Shown: positions 35,797 through 45,223, numbered from the stretch's first letter. The stretch is 64,000 bases of DNA from Dehalococcoides mccartyi 195 (GCF_000011905.1 NC_002936.3:682001-746000), one strand, 5' to 3'. Numbers and translations: made by a program. Notes: a model not told the origin generated them from the sequence alone.

Positions 35797-36432
35797 ATGC
35801 CTGCCGCGATCTGCCCCGGCTGGGCTGAGGAAAAGCATCTCTGGAAGCAGGGTTTTTCCTCAATTGCCGGTTTAGACGAAGCCGGCAGGGGGTGTCTGGC
35901 CGGACCGGTGGTAGCCGGAGCGGTCATCATGCCGCCCCGGTTAAAGGGCGACTGGGTGGCTATGGTGCGGGACAGCAAGGTGCTTACCCCCGAAAAACGC
36001 GAATACCTTTACTGCCATATTGTTTCCATGGCAATAAGTTTCGGGGTGGGTGTAGTGGATAATACCCAGATTGATTGCCTGGGGATTGCCCCTGCTACCA
36101 GGCTTGCCATGAAGCAGGCGGTGGAACATTTGGATTGTCGGCCTGATTTTTTGCTGGTGGATTACCTGAAACTGCCGGATATTCCCCTGCCCCAAAAGGG
36201 CATTGTGGATGGTGATGCCCTTTGCTTCAGTATTGCCTGTGCTTCCATTATTGCCAAGGTCAGCCGTGACCGGCTGATGTGCGAACTTGAGGCTACCTAT
36301 CCCGGATACCACCTTGCCAAGCACAAGGGGTATGGCACGGCGCTTCATATGGAGTGCATTTCCCAAAAAGGTATCTCCCCCATCCACCGCCGCACTTTTG
36401 CCCCTTTAAAGAGTATGTTTGATGTCATATAA
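35797..36432 (+). CDS. rnhB: Ribonuclease HII
   Basis: A 211-residue nuclease that removes ribonucleotides from [20 protein letters not shown] carries the catalytic Asp-Glu near residues 28-29; further acidic residues are in DSKVL and LLVDYLKLP, and [10 protein letters not shown] follows. A 43-codon longer frame exists but reads through the mnmA C-terminus; ATG 35797 is one base past its TGA. An unusual substitution is the DYLKL at the place of the common DG(N/A) motif. Overlaps yraN by 11 bp. Confidence 0.95.
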
Positions 36433-36787
36433 GCGTAAAGAAACAGGTAAGCTGGGTGAGGAACTGGCAGCAGAGTACCTGAAGGGTATGGGATACCGCA
36501 TTATCCAGACCAACTGCCGTTTGCCTGAGGGTGAAATTGATATAGTGGGGCAGGACGGTGAGTGTCTGGCATTTATTGAGGTGCGCACCAAACGCCGCTT
36601 GGAATACGGTTTGCCTGCCGAATCTATTACCCTGCGTAAAAAAGCCCATCTTATTGCCAGTGCCGAAAGCTATATGCAAAAATACCATCTGGAACACCTG
36701 CCCTGCCGGATAGACTTCGTTTCAGTAGACCTTAGCCAGCCTGAACCTAAACTGGAACTTATTAAAAACGCACTGGGTGAAGAATAA
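36422..36787 (+). CDS. YraN-family (UPF0102) endonuclease-fold protein
   Basis: A 121-residue protein with the UPF0102 signature: [42 protein letters not shown] (a PD-(D/E)XK-like E-I-D...E-V-R/K core) and [14 protein letters not shown] Holliday-junction-resolvase-like fold is predicted for the family, function unproven. ATG 36422 directly follows a TTG. Following rnhB is a very common arrangement. Confidence 0.93.
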
Positions 36788-36807
36788 AGACGAAAGATAC
36801 GGGTTTG

Positions 36808-36816
36808 TGTTAAAAT
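36808..36816 (+). promoter_or_regulatory. Extended -10 element abutting the thiE fusion gene
   Basis: TGT-TAAAAT (36808-36816) is a TGn-extended -10; seven bases on is the G of GTG 36823. There is no ribosome site before the GTG, so this predicts a leaderless mRNA. Confidence 0.5.
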
Positions 36817-36822
36817 CTTGGC

Positions 36823-37881
36823 GTGGATAATCTTGATAAACTGTGGCGGATAGTTGATGTCAACCAGAACCGCTTAAGCGAAGGTTTACGGATACTGGAA
36901 GAGATTGCCCGTTTGTACCTTGAAGATGAAACGCTGACTTCGCGTTTAAAAAACCTGCGTCACTCACTTACTTTACAGGATATCACCTCTAATTCCCGCC
37001 TTTTATTTTCCCGCCAGGCGGATACGGATATCGGCGCTCAGTTAGAAACAGCTGACCAGTCCAAACCGGAAACCTTATTTTCGGTTGTAAGTGCCAATGC
37101 CAAGCGGGCAGAACAATCCCTGCGTGTTTTAGAAGAGTTTGCCGGTTTATCTGAGACGGGTCTTGATGCCGCTCTCTACAGCCGCGGGCGTTTTGAACTT
37201 TATACCCTTGAAAAAGACCTGGCGGCCAGGCTTTTGCGTAAACACCGCCGGGATATGATAACGGGGTTGTATGTGGCTATAGATGCAGATTATCTGGCCG
37301 GGCGGGATATACCTGCAGTTACCAGAGAAGCCCTTGAAGGCGGTTGCCGCCTTATCCAGCTTAGGGCTAAAACGGCCTCTACCCGAAAGTTTCTGGCACT
37401 GGCCGTAAACTTGAAGGAAATTTGCCTTGAATACGGTGCGCTTTTTATTGTAAATGACCGCCTGGATATTGCCCTAGCCTGCGGTGCGGACGGGCTTCAT
37501 CTGGGGCAGACAGATATGCCGCTTTCGCAAGCCCGCCGCTTTCTGCCGCCGGATAGCATTATAGGTATTTCTGCAGATACGCCCGAACAGGCTGTTTCAG
37601 CTCAAAACGAAGGGGCGGACTATGTGGCGGCCGGGGCGGTTTTTCCCACCCAAACTAAACCAGATGTCCTTTTCGGCGGTCTTTCAGGTTTAAAGGCCAT
37701 TCACCAGGTGGTAAAAATACCTCTGGTGGCTATTGGCGGCATAAACAAGTCAAATTTTTATGAAGCCATGCAGGCAGGTGCGGACAGCCTCTGTCTGATA
37801 AGTGCGGTCTTAGGTGCGCCTGATATTAAAAAGGCTACTTCAGAATTTATAACCCTTATGGAGGCAGCAAAAATTGACTAG
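36823..37881 (+). CDS. thiE: ThiD2-ThiE bifunctional thiamine-phosphate synthase
   Basis: A 352-residue fusion. Residues about 1-140 are a ThiD2-type helical domain with two similar motifs, NRLSEGLRILEEIAR (16-30) and NAKRAEQSLRVLEEFAG (92-108). Residues about 147-345 are a ThiE barrel: IQLRAKT, IVNDRLDIALACGADGLHLGQ, IGISADTPEQA and VAIGGINKSN. ThiE joins HMP-PP and thiazole phosphate into thiamine phosphate; ThiD2 is reported to handle hydroxymethylpyrimidine phosphorylation in organisms lacking classical ThiD. With the riboswitch-controlled thiC it gives the pyrimidine and coupling steps. GTG 36823 has no ribosome site and is preceded by an extended -10. Overlaps the translin gene by 8 bp. 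Confidence 0.92.
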   Translation: MDNLDKLWRIVDVNQNRLSEGLRILEEIARLYLEDETLTSRLKNLRHSLTLQDITSNSRLLFSRQADTDIGAQLETADQSKPETLFSVVSANAKRAEQSLRVLEEFAGLSETGLDAALYSRGRFELYTLEKDLAARLLRKHRRDMITGLYVAIDADYLAGRDIPAVTREALEGGCRLIQLRAKTASTRKFLALAVNLKEICLEYGALFIVNDRLDIALACGADGLHLGQTDMPLSQARRFLPPDSIIGISADTPEQAVSAQNEGADYVAAGAVFPTQTKPDVLFGGLSGLKAIHQVVKIPLVAIGGINKSNFYEAMQAGADSLCLISAVLGAPDIKKATSEFITLMEAAKID

Positions 37882-38527
37882 TATCAGTCTCAAAATGGAA
37901 CAGATATCTGACAGCATACGGGAAAATTTTAAAACCCGTGATGCCGCCCGTGAAAAATCCCTGCCTGTCAGCCGGGAAGCTATCCGCTACTGCAGTCTGG
38001 CTATCAGGGCGGTTCACCGCCAGGAACTGGCACAGGCAAGAGAAATGCTGGTTTCGGCCAAAGCCCTTATTAAGGAGGCCGGGCAGGCTATAGACGCATG
38101 CGGGGAATTGTCCAACACCGCGTTTTTCCTTGATGCCCAGAAAGAGTACGCCGAAGCCAATACAGTACTGGCTCTGGTGGACGGTAAGGATATGCCCTCG
38201 CCACAGGAACTGGAAGTGGATAATGCCGCCTATTTAAACGGTATTGGCGAAGCGGCAGGTGAACTTAGGCGTTACATACTGGATGGCCTGAGAAAGGGCG
38301 AAGATACCCGCGGCGAAGAGCTGCTTCAGGCTATGGATGATATCTACGAAGTACTGGTTACCATGGATTTCCCGGATGCCATTACCGGCGGGCTTCGCCG
38401 GACTACAGACATGGTTCGGGGTGTGCTGGAACGCACCCGAAGTGATTTAACGTTATATATACAGCAAAAGGGGCTTGAGCAAAAGCTGGAAGATTTCCAG
38501 TCAAAATTGACCCGGAAAGGGGAGTAA
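37874..38527 (+). CDS. Translin-family protein
   Basis: A 217-residue all-helical protein. RDAAREKSLPVSREAIRYCSLAIRAVHR matches the translin family start, and the acidic FPDAITGGLRRTTDMVRGVLERTRSDL resembles its C-terminal helix. Translins are ring-forming RNA/DNA-binding proteins, best known in eukaryotes (with TRAX) and archaea; bacterial copies are less common. The TTG start overlaps the thiE stop by 8 bp and has GGAGG 9 bases upstream. It lies 4 bp before the M-PPase gene. Nucleic-acid role likely but unproven. Confidence 0.8.
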   Translation: MTSISLKMEQISDSIRENFKTRDAAREKSLPVSREAIRYCSLAIRAVHRQELAQAREMLVSAKALIKEAGQAIDACGELSNTAFFLDAQKEYAEANTVLALVDGKDMPSPQELEVDNAAYLNGIGEAAGELRRYILDGLRKGEDTRGEELLQAMDDIYEVLVTMDFPDAITGGLRRTTDMVRGVLERTRSDLTLYIQQKGLEQKLEDFQSKLTRKGE

Positions 38528-38531
38528 TTTA

Positions 38532-40571
38532 GTGTCTATCTGGATTGCATTGGTTGTCGGTTTAGCGGGTCTGGTTGTTGCCGGGCTGCTGGCCAGGTTT
38601 GTCCTCCGGCAAGATGAGGGCATATCTAAAGTGAGGGAAATTGCCTCGGCCATCAGGGAAGGTGCCATGGCTTTTATCACCCGTGAATACACGGTTATGG
38701 CCATCTTCGTAGCGGCAGTGACTATCATACTGGCGTTGTTGCCTTCGCTGGGTTGGCCGGTATCGGTCTCGTTCCTGTTTGGGGCCTTATGCTCCGGGCT
38801 TGCGGGTTTTATTGGCATGAGTATAGCCGTCAGGGCTAATGCGCGTACTACTACTGCCGCCAGTCACAGCCTTAATCAAGGCCTGAAATTTTCTTTCAGG
38901 GCTGGTTCGGTTATGGGTATGAGTGTGGTTGGTATCGGTATTATCGGCCTTTCAATAATGTACTTTGCCTTTGGCAGTAACGCAGATTTCCTGCAGATTC
39001 TGCCCGGATATGGTTTCGGGGCTTCCTCTGTGGCTATCTTTGCCAGAGTGGGCGGCGGTATTTTTACCAAAGCGGCTGATACCGGGGCGGATATTGTCGG
39101 CAAAGTGGAAAAAGGTATCCCCGAAGATGACCCCCGCAATGCGGCGGTAGTGGCAGACTTTGTGGGTGATAACGTGGGTGATGTGGCCGGGATGGGGGCT
39201 GACCTTTTTGAATCTTATGTAGATTCCATTATAGCTACCATGGCTCTGGCTACTGTCGGCGCTTTCTCAATGAAACTGGGGTATTCGCTTGTCCCGTCTG
39301 AGGAAGCGGCTTTCTTCCTGCCCATGCTGGTTGCAGCCGGGGGTATACTGGCCTCGGTTATCGGTATCTTTTTGGTACGTACCGGGGAAAAACTCCAGAT
39401 GAAGGCCTTGCTGGCAGCTTTACGCAAGGGTACTCTGGCAGCCGCCTTTTTATCGGCGGTATTCTCTTTCCTGGCTGTCTGGTATCTTCAGGCAGATTTG
39501 GGTCTCTTTGTTGCCATTCTGGCCGGGCTGGCGGCGGGTGTATTTATCGGTGAAAGCACCAACTATTTTACTTCATATGTCTATAAACCCACTCTGGGTA
39601 TAGCGGCATCCTGCCAGACGGGTGCGGCCACCAATATTATTTCCGGTTTTTCGGTGGGGCTGTTGAGTGTAGTCCCTCCGATAATTCTGGTAGTCGCCGC
39701 TATTGTCATTGCTTATACTTTCGGTGATGTTTACGGTGTGGCTCTGGCCGGTGTGGGTATGCTGGCTACCCTGGGTATTCAGGACGCTACCGATGCGTAC
39801 GGCCCGGTAGCTGACAATGCCGGCGGTATAGCTGAAATGGCGGGTTTGCCCAAGGAAGTACGCGAACGGACGGATGCGCTTGATTCTCTGGGCAATACCA
39901 CTGCCGCCATAGGCAAAGGGTTTGCCATAGGTTCTGCCGGGCTTACTTCACTGGCTCTTTTGCTTTCTTACACCCAGGCGGTTGGTATAACTGCTTCGCA
40001 GGTAAGCCTGCTGGATGTCAAGGTGCTGGCCGGGCTTTTGCTGGGTGTTATGATGCCGGCTGTTTTCTGTTCACTTACTTTAAAAGCAGTGGGTGTGACC
40101 AGTTTTTCCATTGTGAACGAAGTGCGGCGTCAGTTTAAAGAGATTGCCGGTATTATGGACGGCACTGCCAAACCCGAATACGGCAAATGTGTAGATATCT
40201 GCACCCGTGACTCCATTAAGCAGATGATTTTGCCCGGTATTATCACGGTAGTTTCACCGGTAATAGTCGGCTGGCTGCTTGGTTCGGTAGCCGTAGTGGG
40301 TTTTCTGGCCGGTATCATACTGTGCGGGTTTGTACTGGCAGTCACTTTTGCCAATGCCGGCGGTGCCTGGGACAATGCCAAGAAATGGGTTGAAACCGGG
40401 GCTTACGGCGGTAAAGGTTCGGATGCCCATAAAGCGGCAGTGGTGGGTGATACGGTGGGCGACCCCATGAAGGATACCGCCGGACCGTCACTTAATATTA
40501 TGATTAAGCTGGTTGCCATTATTGCCTTGGTTATGGCACCTATACTGGCTAATTTTAGCGGTATAATTTAA
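38532..40571 (+). CDS. hppA: Membrane-bound pyrophosphatase, K+-dependent type
   Basis: A 679-residue ion-pumping pyrophosphatase. Catalytic loops: KAADTGADIVGKVEKGIPED, DNVGDVAGMGADLFES, DNAGGIAEM, GDTVGDPMKDTAGPS. The diagnostic site reads GNTTAAIGKG, with A458 and G461, the pair found in K+-dependent M-PPases, in contrast to K475/T478 of the 21728-23854 enzyme. K+-dependent enzymes pump Na+, H+ or both; the ion cannot be read with confidence here. GTG start with GGGGAG 7 bases upstream, 4 bp after the translin gene. Confidence 0.95.
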   Translation: MSIWIALVVGLAGLVVAGLLARFVLRQDEGISKVREIASAIREGAMAFITREYTVMAIFVAAVTIILALLPSLGWPVSVSFLFGALCSGLAGFIGMSIAVRANARTTTAASHSLNQGLKFSFRAGSVMGMSVVGIGIIGLSIMYFAFGSNADFLQILPGYGFGASSVAIFARVGGGIFTKAADTGADIVGKVEKGIPEDDPRNAAVVADFVGDNVGDVAGMGADLFESYVDSIIATMALATVGAFSMKLGYSLVPSEEAAFFLPMLVAAGGILASVIGIFLVRTGEKLQMKALLAALRKGTLAAAFLSAVFSFLAVWYLQADLGLFVAILAGLAAGVFIGESTNYFTSYVYKPTLGIAASCQTGAATNIISGFSVGLLSVVPPIILVVAAIVIAYTFGDVYGVALAGVGMLATLGIQDATDAYGPVADNAGGIAEMAGLPKEVRERTDALDSLGNTTAAIGKGFAIGSAGLTSLALLLSYTQAVGITASQVSLLDVKVLAGLLLGVMMPAVFCSLTLKAVGVTSFSIVNEVRRQFKEIAGIMDGTAKPEYGKCVDICTRDSIKQMILPGIITVVSPVIVGWLLGSVAVVGFLAGIILCGFVLAVTFANAGGAWDNAKKWVETGAYGGKGSDAHKAAVVGDTVGDPMKDTAGPSLNIMIKLVAIIALVMAPILANFSGII

Positions 40572-40583
40572 GGCTATATAAAG

Positions 40584-41201
40584 CTAAATAAACGGGTTGC
40601 CGGCCTTTTCTCTGCCAATGGTTGTTTCCCGGCCGTGTCCGGGGAAGACAAGGGTTTCAGGGGGAAGGCTGAGCAGCCTGTTTATTATATTCTGCCGCAA
40701 GGCCTCGGTATCACTTTCCTCAAAATCTGACCGCCCTATGCCGGAGTTAAAAAGGGTATCTCCGCTGAACAAATAACCCGGCGTGTACAAACAGATACCG
40801 CCCGGTGTATGGCCCGGTATAGAAATAACCGAAAATCTGGTTTTGCCCAGTTCCAGCGTACTGCCTTCATCAAGCGGAATATCCGGCACAAGGTTTGGCA
40901 GCGCGGGCATTCCCAGGTAACTTACCAGCTCAATATTTTCACTTAAGTGGGAATCCGAAGGGTTAAAACAAAGTTTAGCTCCGGGGTAAAGTTTCCGGAC
41001 ATATTCCAGCCCTGCCAGGTGGTCAAGATGCCCGTGGGTAAGTAAGATATATTTTACATTCAGATGGTGCTCGGTCACTGTTTCGGGGATTGAGTTTGAG
41101 ATAGCAGCCGGGTCAATTATAAGCCCCTCACGGCTTTCTTCATCACCCAGTATATAGCAGTTTGTACCCAGTAAACCTAAACGGAGTTTGCGGTTAAGCA
41201 T
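40584..41201 (-). CDS. MBL-fold metallo-hydrolase, glyoxalase-II-like
   Basis: A 205-residue hydrolase with the metal motif HGHLDH (56-61), GHTPGG near 118, GDTLF near 135 and GHG near 185, typical of the glyoxalase II/persulfide dioxygenase subfamily. Substrate unknown. Longer frames to 41264 exist, but the next ATG upstream overlaps the -10 of the promoter at 41236-41264, so translation should start at ATG 41201, 11 bases after GAGG. Convergent with hppA. Confidence 0.88.
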   Translation of the reverse strand: MLNRKLRLGLLGTNCYILGDEESREGLIIDPAAISNSIPETVTEHHLNVKYILLTHGHLDHLAGLEYVRKLYPGAKLCFNPSDSHLSENIELVSYLGMPALPNLVPDIPLDEGSTLELGKTRFSVISIPGHTPGGICLYTPGYLFSGDTLFNSGIGRSDFEESDTEALRQNIINRLLSLPPETLVFPGHGRETTIGREKAGNPFI

Positions 41202-41235
41202 GTTTGTATAAGCCTCAAGGATAATATTTTGGCAC

Positions 41236-41264
41236 ATTCTAGCACTAAAGCTGGTATCCGCCAA
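41236..41264 (-). promoter_or_regulatory. Promoter of the MBL hydrolase gene
   Basis: Minus strand TTGGCG (41259-41264), 17 bases, TAGAAT (41236-41241). Its -35 lies 7 bases from the -35 of the divergent promoter at 41272-41300. Confidence 0.6.
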
Positions 41265-41271
41265 AATATTT

Positions 41272-41300
41272 TTGACTTATTTGCCCAAAGCTGATAACTT
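41272..41300 (+). promoter_or_regulatory. Promoter abutting the 41308 gene
   Basis: TTGACT (41272-41277), 17 bases, TAACTT (41295-41300) with TGA directly ahead as an extended -10. The next gene's ATG is 8 bases past the -10, so the mRNA would be leaderless. Confidence 0.65.
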
Positions 41301-41307
41301 TTTATTC

Positions 41308-41853
41308 ATGAGTATAGATAATCAGCCGAATCTGCCTGCCGCTTCATTCAGCTTCCGTCCGGCTTATTTCATGGCACCGCTGCTGGCGCTGGTTATGTCG
41401 CTTATCCTTACTGCTATATATTTTGGCCGTTTGCCGGCAGAGGTGGCATACCGCTTCAGTATTGACGGCGCACCGGTTACCTATATAAATGCCGGGCTGA
41501 TAACCGGCATGCTGGTTGGAGTGCAGGTTTTAGTGGTACTTTTGGCTTTTGGCTTGGCGTTTTTCCTGCCGCGGCTCAGCTTTTTTAAAACCAACCAGAC
41601 GGATTTCTGGGTGAAACCGGGAACTTTGCTTGGGTTTATGGGTAATATTATGGCTGTGCCCCAGCTGATACTGGCATATGCTTTGCTGGACGTATTTGTT
41701 TACAATGTTCATCAAATTCACCTGTTGCCCCTGTGGCTGTTTGCCATTATCCTTATTGTTATAGCAGCCATTGTTATAGGGATTTTTGCCATTCCGGTAT
41801 TTGTCAGGGCTTACAAAACTTTTAACGGCCCGAGTGCAAGCAAAAAGGAGTAA
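41308..41853 (+). CDS. DUF1648-like membrane protein
   Basis: A 181-residue protein with four hydrophobic helices (about 18-38, 58-85, 104-130, 138-163). The short extracytoplasmic-looking FGRLPAEVAYRFSIDGAPV resembles the P-x-x-x-x-H/RF-x-x-x-G-x-P segment of DUF1648. ATG 41308 is favoured because an excellent promoter ends 8 bases before it; the frame open to 41272 would overlap the -35. It is directly followed by glyS. Function unknown. Confidence 0.72.
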   Translation: MSIDNQPNLPAASFSFRPAYFMAPLLALVMSLILTAIYFGRLPAEVAYRFSIDGAPVTYINAGLITGMLVGVQVLVVLLAFGLAFFLPRLSFFKTNQTDFWVKPGTLLGFMGNIMAVPQLILAYALLDVFVYNVHQIHLLPLWLFAIILIVIAAIVIGIFAIPVFVRAYKTFNGPSASKKE

Positions 41854-41859
41854 TTGACC

Positions 41860-43191
41860 TTGTCTGAAAATGTTTCTCAGCCTGTTTCCATGGATAAAAT
41901 AGTTTCTTTGGCCCGCCGCCGGGGATTTATATTCCCCAGCAGTGAAATCTACGGCGGCCTGAATAGCTGCTGGGACTACGGCCCGCTGGGCGTAGAACTG
42001 AAGCGCAACGTTAAAGAAGCCTGGTGGCGGTATATGGTACGTGACCGGGATGACGTGGTTGGTTTGGATGCCAGTATTATCATGCACCCCCGCGTTTGGG
42101 AAGCCAGCGGTCATGTGGCCGGGTTTTCCGACCCTATGGTGGACTGCAAAAATTGCAAAATGCGCTGGCGCCCCACAGACCTTGCCGAACCCAAATGCCC
42201 GGCCTGCGGCGGTGAGCTTACCGAATCACGCCAGTTTAACCTCATGTTTAAAACCTTTATGGGTCCTGTTGAAGAGGCGGCCAATATTGTCTATCTGCGG
42301 CCGGAAACCGCTCAGGGCATATTTGTAAATTTTGAAAACGTTTTAAATACCACCCGCAAAAAATTGCCCTTCGGTATTGCCCAGATAGGTAAATCGTTCC
42401 GCAACGAAATTACTACCGGTAACTTTATTTTCCGCTCACGCGAGTTTGAGCAGATGGAATTGGAGTATTTTGTAAAACCGGGTGCGGATGATGCCTGCTT
42501 GGAGGAATGGACTCAGTACCGCCTGAACTGGTATAAAAATCTGGGTATGAATCCTGAAAACCTCAGGCTTCGGGCTCACCGCTCTGACGAACTGGCTCAC
42601 TATGCCAAGGGTTGTTATGACGTGGAATACAATTTCCCCATGGGCTGGAGTGAGCTTGAAGGTATAGCCAACAGGCGTGATTTTGACCTTACCCAGCACT
42701 CCAAATACAGCGGCAAGGCACTGGAGTATTTTGACGAAGAAACCAAAGAACACTTTATACCCTATGTAATAGAACCCTCAGCCGGGGTTGAACGCTCTAC
42801 TCTGGCTTTCCTGATTGATGCTTATGCCGAAGAGCCTGACAAGGACGAAATACGGACTGTTTTGCACCTGCACCCGGCACTTGCCCCGTACAAGATAGCC
42901 GTCTTGCCTCTTTCCAAGAAAGAAATACTGTCTGATTATGCCCGCAAGATTTATGCTGACCTTAGAAAATGCTGGATGGTAGCTTACGATGACTCCCAGA
43001 GTATCGGCCGCCGTTACCGCCGTCAGGACGAAATAGGTACACCCTACTGCGTTACGGTGGATTTCCAGTCTCTGGAAGATGGCATGGTGACCATACGTGA
43101 CAGGGATAGCATGGATCAAATACGGGTAAAAGTATCCGAACTTAGCTGCATTCTGGCTGCCAAGCTTTCGGGTGAGCCGTTTAACAGCTGA
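41860..43191 (+). CDS. glyS: Glycyl-tRNA synthetase (homodimeric type)
   Basis: A 443-residue class II synthetase of the alpha2 type, not the alpha2beta2 form. Motif 1 lies around [19 protein letters not shown]; a zinc-binding pair CKNCKMRW and CPACGG is inserted near 90-120; motif 2 is [20 protein letters not shown] and motif 3 is around [10 protein letters not shown]. The C-terminal anticodon domain is normal. A TTG at 41860 lies 9 bases after GGAG; another TTG two codons earlier is too close to the ribosome site. Confidence 0.96.
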   Translation: MSENVSQPVSMDKIVSLARRRGFIFPSSEIYGGLNSCWDYGPLGVELKRNVKEAWWRYMVRDRDDVVGLDASIIMHPRVWEASGHVAGFSDPMVDCKNCKMRWRPTDLAEPKCPACGGELTESRQFNLMFKTFMGPVEEAANIVYLRPETAQGIFVNFENVLNTTRKKLPFGIAQIGKSFRNEITTGNFIFRSREFEQMELEYFVKPGADDACLEEWTQYRLNWYKNLGMNPENLRLRAHRSDELAHYAKGCYDVEYNFPMGWSELEGIANRRDFDLTQHSKYSGKALEYFDEETKEHFIPYVIEPSAGVERSTLAFLIDAYAEEPDKDEIRTVLHLHPALAPYKIAVLPLSKKEILSDYARKIYADLRKCWMVAYDDSQSIGRRYRRQDEIGTPYCVTVDFQSLEDGMVTIRDRDSMDQIRVKVSELSCILAAKLSGEPFNS

Positions 43192-43204
43192 TTTGGAGGC
43201 GAAA

Positions 43205-44452
43205 TTGAAAATCCTCCACTTTGCAGACCTTCACATAGGGGTGGAGAATTACGGCCGTTTTGACAGTGCAACCGGGCTTTCCTCCCGGCTGGCTGATTTC
43301 TTGGCTGCTTTTGACCGTTTGGTGGCTTATGCCATTGAGAACAAAGTGGATTTGGTGGTTTTCAGCGGTGATGCTTACAAAAGCCGTGACCCTTCCCAAA
43401 CTCAGCAGCGGGAGTTCGCCCGTCGGATAAGTACCCTGGCAAATAACGGCATACAGGTATTCCTGCTAGTAGGAAACCATGACCTGCCGAATGCCACCGG
43501 CAGGGCTACCACAACTGAAATATTTGACACACTTAATATTGCCAATGTGCATGTTTCCGCCAAGGCGGAAGTGCGGCTGATAAATACCCGCAGCGGTCTT
43601 ATTCAGGTCGCCTCCCTGCCGTGGTTACGCCGTTCCTCTGTTCTTTCGGTCTCAAACCAGAAAGAAGAAAAAAGCCTGAGCATTGAGGAACTGAACCAGA
43701 GGGTGGAACATTATCTGGCCGGTATTATAGAAAATCTGGCAGGCCAGCTTGATAAAGATATCCCCGCCATCCTTTCCGCCCATCTTTCGGTCAATACCGC
43801 CAAACTGGGCTCCGAGCGGAATATCTCAATAGGTCACGAGCCTACAGTTATGTTAAGTAATATTGCCAACCCTGCTTTTGATTATATTGCTCTGGGGCAT
43901 ATCCATAAGCAGCAGGTATTGTCTTCTTCCCCTCCGGTAGTGTATCCCGGCAGTCTGGAAAGGCTGGATTTCGGTGAGGAAAAAGACGATAAAGGTTTTT
44001 ATCTGGTAGAGATAGACTCCCTCAGCCGTAAAACTGAATTTGAGTTTATAAAACTGGAAGGCCGCCGTTTTTTGACTATAGAGCATACTGTAACGGCAGA
44101 CAGCCTTGACCCTACTCAGGAAGTAATAAATATATTACAATCACGCCAGCCGGAAATAAAAGATGCTATAGTCCGCCTGAAACTGGAGCTGCCGGCAGAG
44201 ATTGGCGGGCAGCTGCGGGATAATGATATACGGGAAGCTTTGCGTGAGGCCCATAACTTCACTGTTTCCAAAAATTTCACCCGCTCAAGCCGCCAAAGAG
44301 AGGGCGGTTTCAAAGCGGAGGGGCTTGACCCTGTTCAGGCTTTGGAACATTATTTGGATGCCAGGCAGACTTCGGCACAGGAGAAAAAGACTCTGCTGGA
44401 ATATGGGCGCAGGCTGTATACTTCACTGGATAGCAAGCAGACAAAAGTTTAA
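43205..44452 (+). CDS. SbcD/Mre11-like DNA repair exonuclease
   Basis: A 415-residue metallophosphoesterase with five phosphodiesterase motifs: ADLHIG, FSGDAYKSRD, VGNHDLPN, LSAHLSVN and ALGHIHKQQ. The arrangement and the C-terminal capping region fit the SbcD/Mre11 nuclease. The SbcC/Rad50 partner is not in the window. TTG 43205 has GGAGG 6 bases upstream and starts at KILHFADLHIG, matching the family; the upstream open frame overlaps glyS. Likely processes DNA double-strand ends. Confidence 0.9.
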   Translation: MKILHFADLHIGVENYGRFDSATGLSSRLADFLAAFDRLVAYAIENKVDLVVFSGDAYKSRDPSQTQQREFARRISTLANNGIQVFLLVGNHDLPNATGRATTTEIFDTLNIANVHVSAKAEVRLINTRSGLIQVASLPWLRRSSVLSVSNQKEEKSLSIEELNQRVEHYLAGIIENLAGQLDKDIPAILSAHLSVNTAKLGSERNISIGHEPTVMLSNIANPAFDYIALGHIHKQQVLSSSPPVVYPGSLERLDFGEEKDDKGFYLVEIDSLSRKTEFEFIKLEGRRFLTIEHTVTADSLDPTQEVINILQSRQPEIKDAIVRLKLELPAEIGGQLRDNDIREALREAHNFTVSKNFTRSSRQREGGFKAEGLDPVQALEHYLDARQTSAQEKKTLLEYGRRLYTSLDSKQTKV

Positions 44453-44473
44453 TACCCATTTAAAGGAATTTTA

Positions 44474-45223
44474 ATGTCATATAATGCATCTTCAGGTACT
44501 CCGTTGGTGAAAGTTTTAGTGGAAGCCAGGCTTGGTTCACGCCGCAAAATGGCGGAGGCTATTAAGCAAGGTCTGGTTACTTTGAACGGACAGAAAGCGG
44601 AATCTTACTCCCAGCCGGTAAATACCCAGCAGGACAAGGTAACCTTTGAGGGCAAACCTGTTGAACTTAGCCGTATCCGCCGTATATACCTTATGTTAAA
44701 TAAGCCGCCTGAAATAGTCTCTACCACCAGTGATGAACTGGGTCGTAAAACTGTGATGGATTTGCTCCACCGCCGTTATGAGGGGGCAGGTCTTTTCCCG
44801 GTGGGCAGGCTGGACGAGACTACTACCGGCCTTTTGTTGCTTACCAATGACGGTGAACTGACTAACCGCCTTACCCACCCCAGCTATGAAATAGAAAAAG
44901 AATACCTGATATCCATTGATGCCGCACTTACCCAGGCAGATAAAGAAAGCCTGGAAAAAGGCATGCTGCTGGATGACGGGCTGACCTCACCTGCCCGCTT
45001 AAGCCGGGTTACAGACGAACCGCCGTATAACTACAAACTGATAATACACGAAGGTAAAAAAAGGATAGTAAGGCGTATGTTTGCCCATTTGGGATACCAG
45101 ATAAAGGCTTTGAAGCGCAGCCGTATAGCCACACTGCGTTTGGGCAAACTGGAAGAGGGTAAAACCCGTGAGCTTACTCCGGGAGAGATAGCCGCCCTAA
45201 AGCGTATTACCCGCCTTAAATAA
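44474..45223 (+). CDS. RluB/RsuA-family pseudouridine synthase
   Basis: A 249-residue enzyme with an N-terminal S4 RNA-binding domain (ARLGSRRKMAEAIKQGLVTLNG) and the catalytic motif GRLDETTTGLLLLTNDGEL with Asp114. It probably modifies rRNA; whether 23S (RluB) or 16S (RsuA) cannot be told. AAGGA precedes the ATG. Convergent with the phosphoribosyltransferase gene, sharing 8 bp. Confidence 0.93.
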   Translation: MSYNASSGTPLVKVLVEARLGSRRKMAEAIKQGLVTLNGQKAESYSQPVNTQQDKVTFEGKPVELSRIRRIYLMLNKPPEIVSTTSDELGRKTVMDLLHRRYEGAGLFPVGRLDETTTGLLLLTNDGELTNRLTHPSYEIEKEYLISIDAALTQADKESLEKGMLLDDGLTSPARLSRVTDEPPYNYKLIIHEGKKRIVRRMFAHLGYQIKALKRSRIATLRLGKLEEGKTRELTPGEIAALKRITRLK

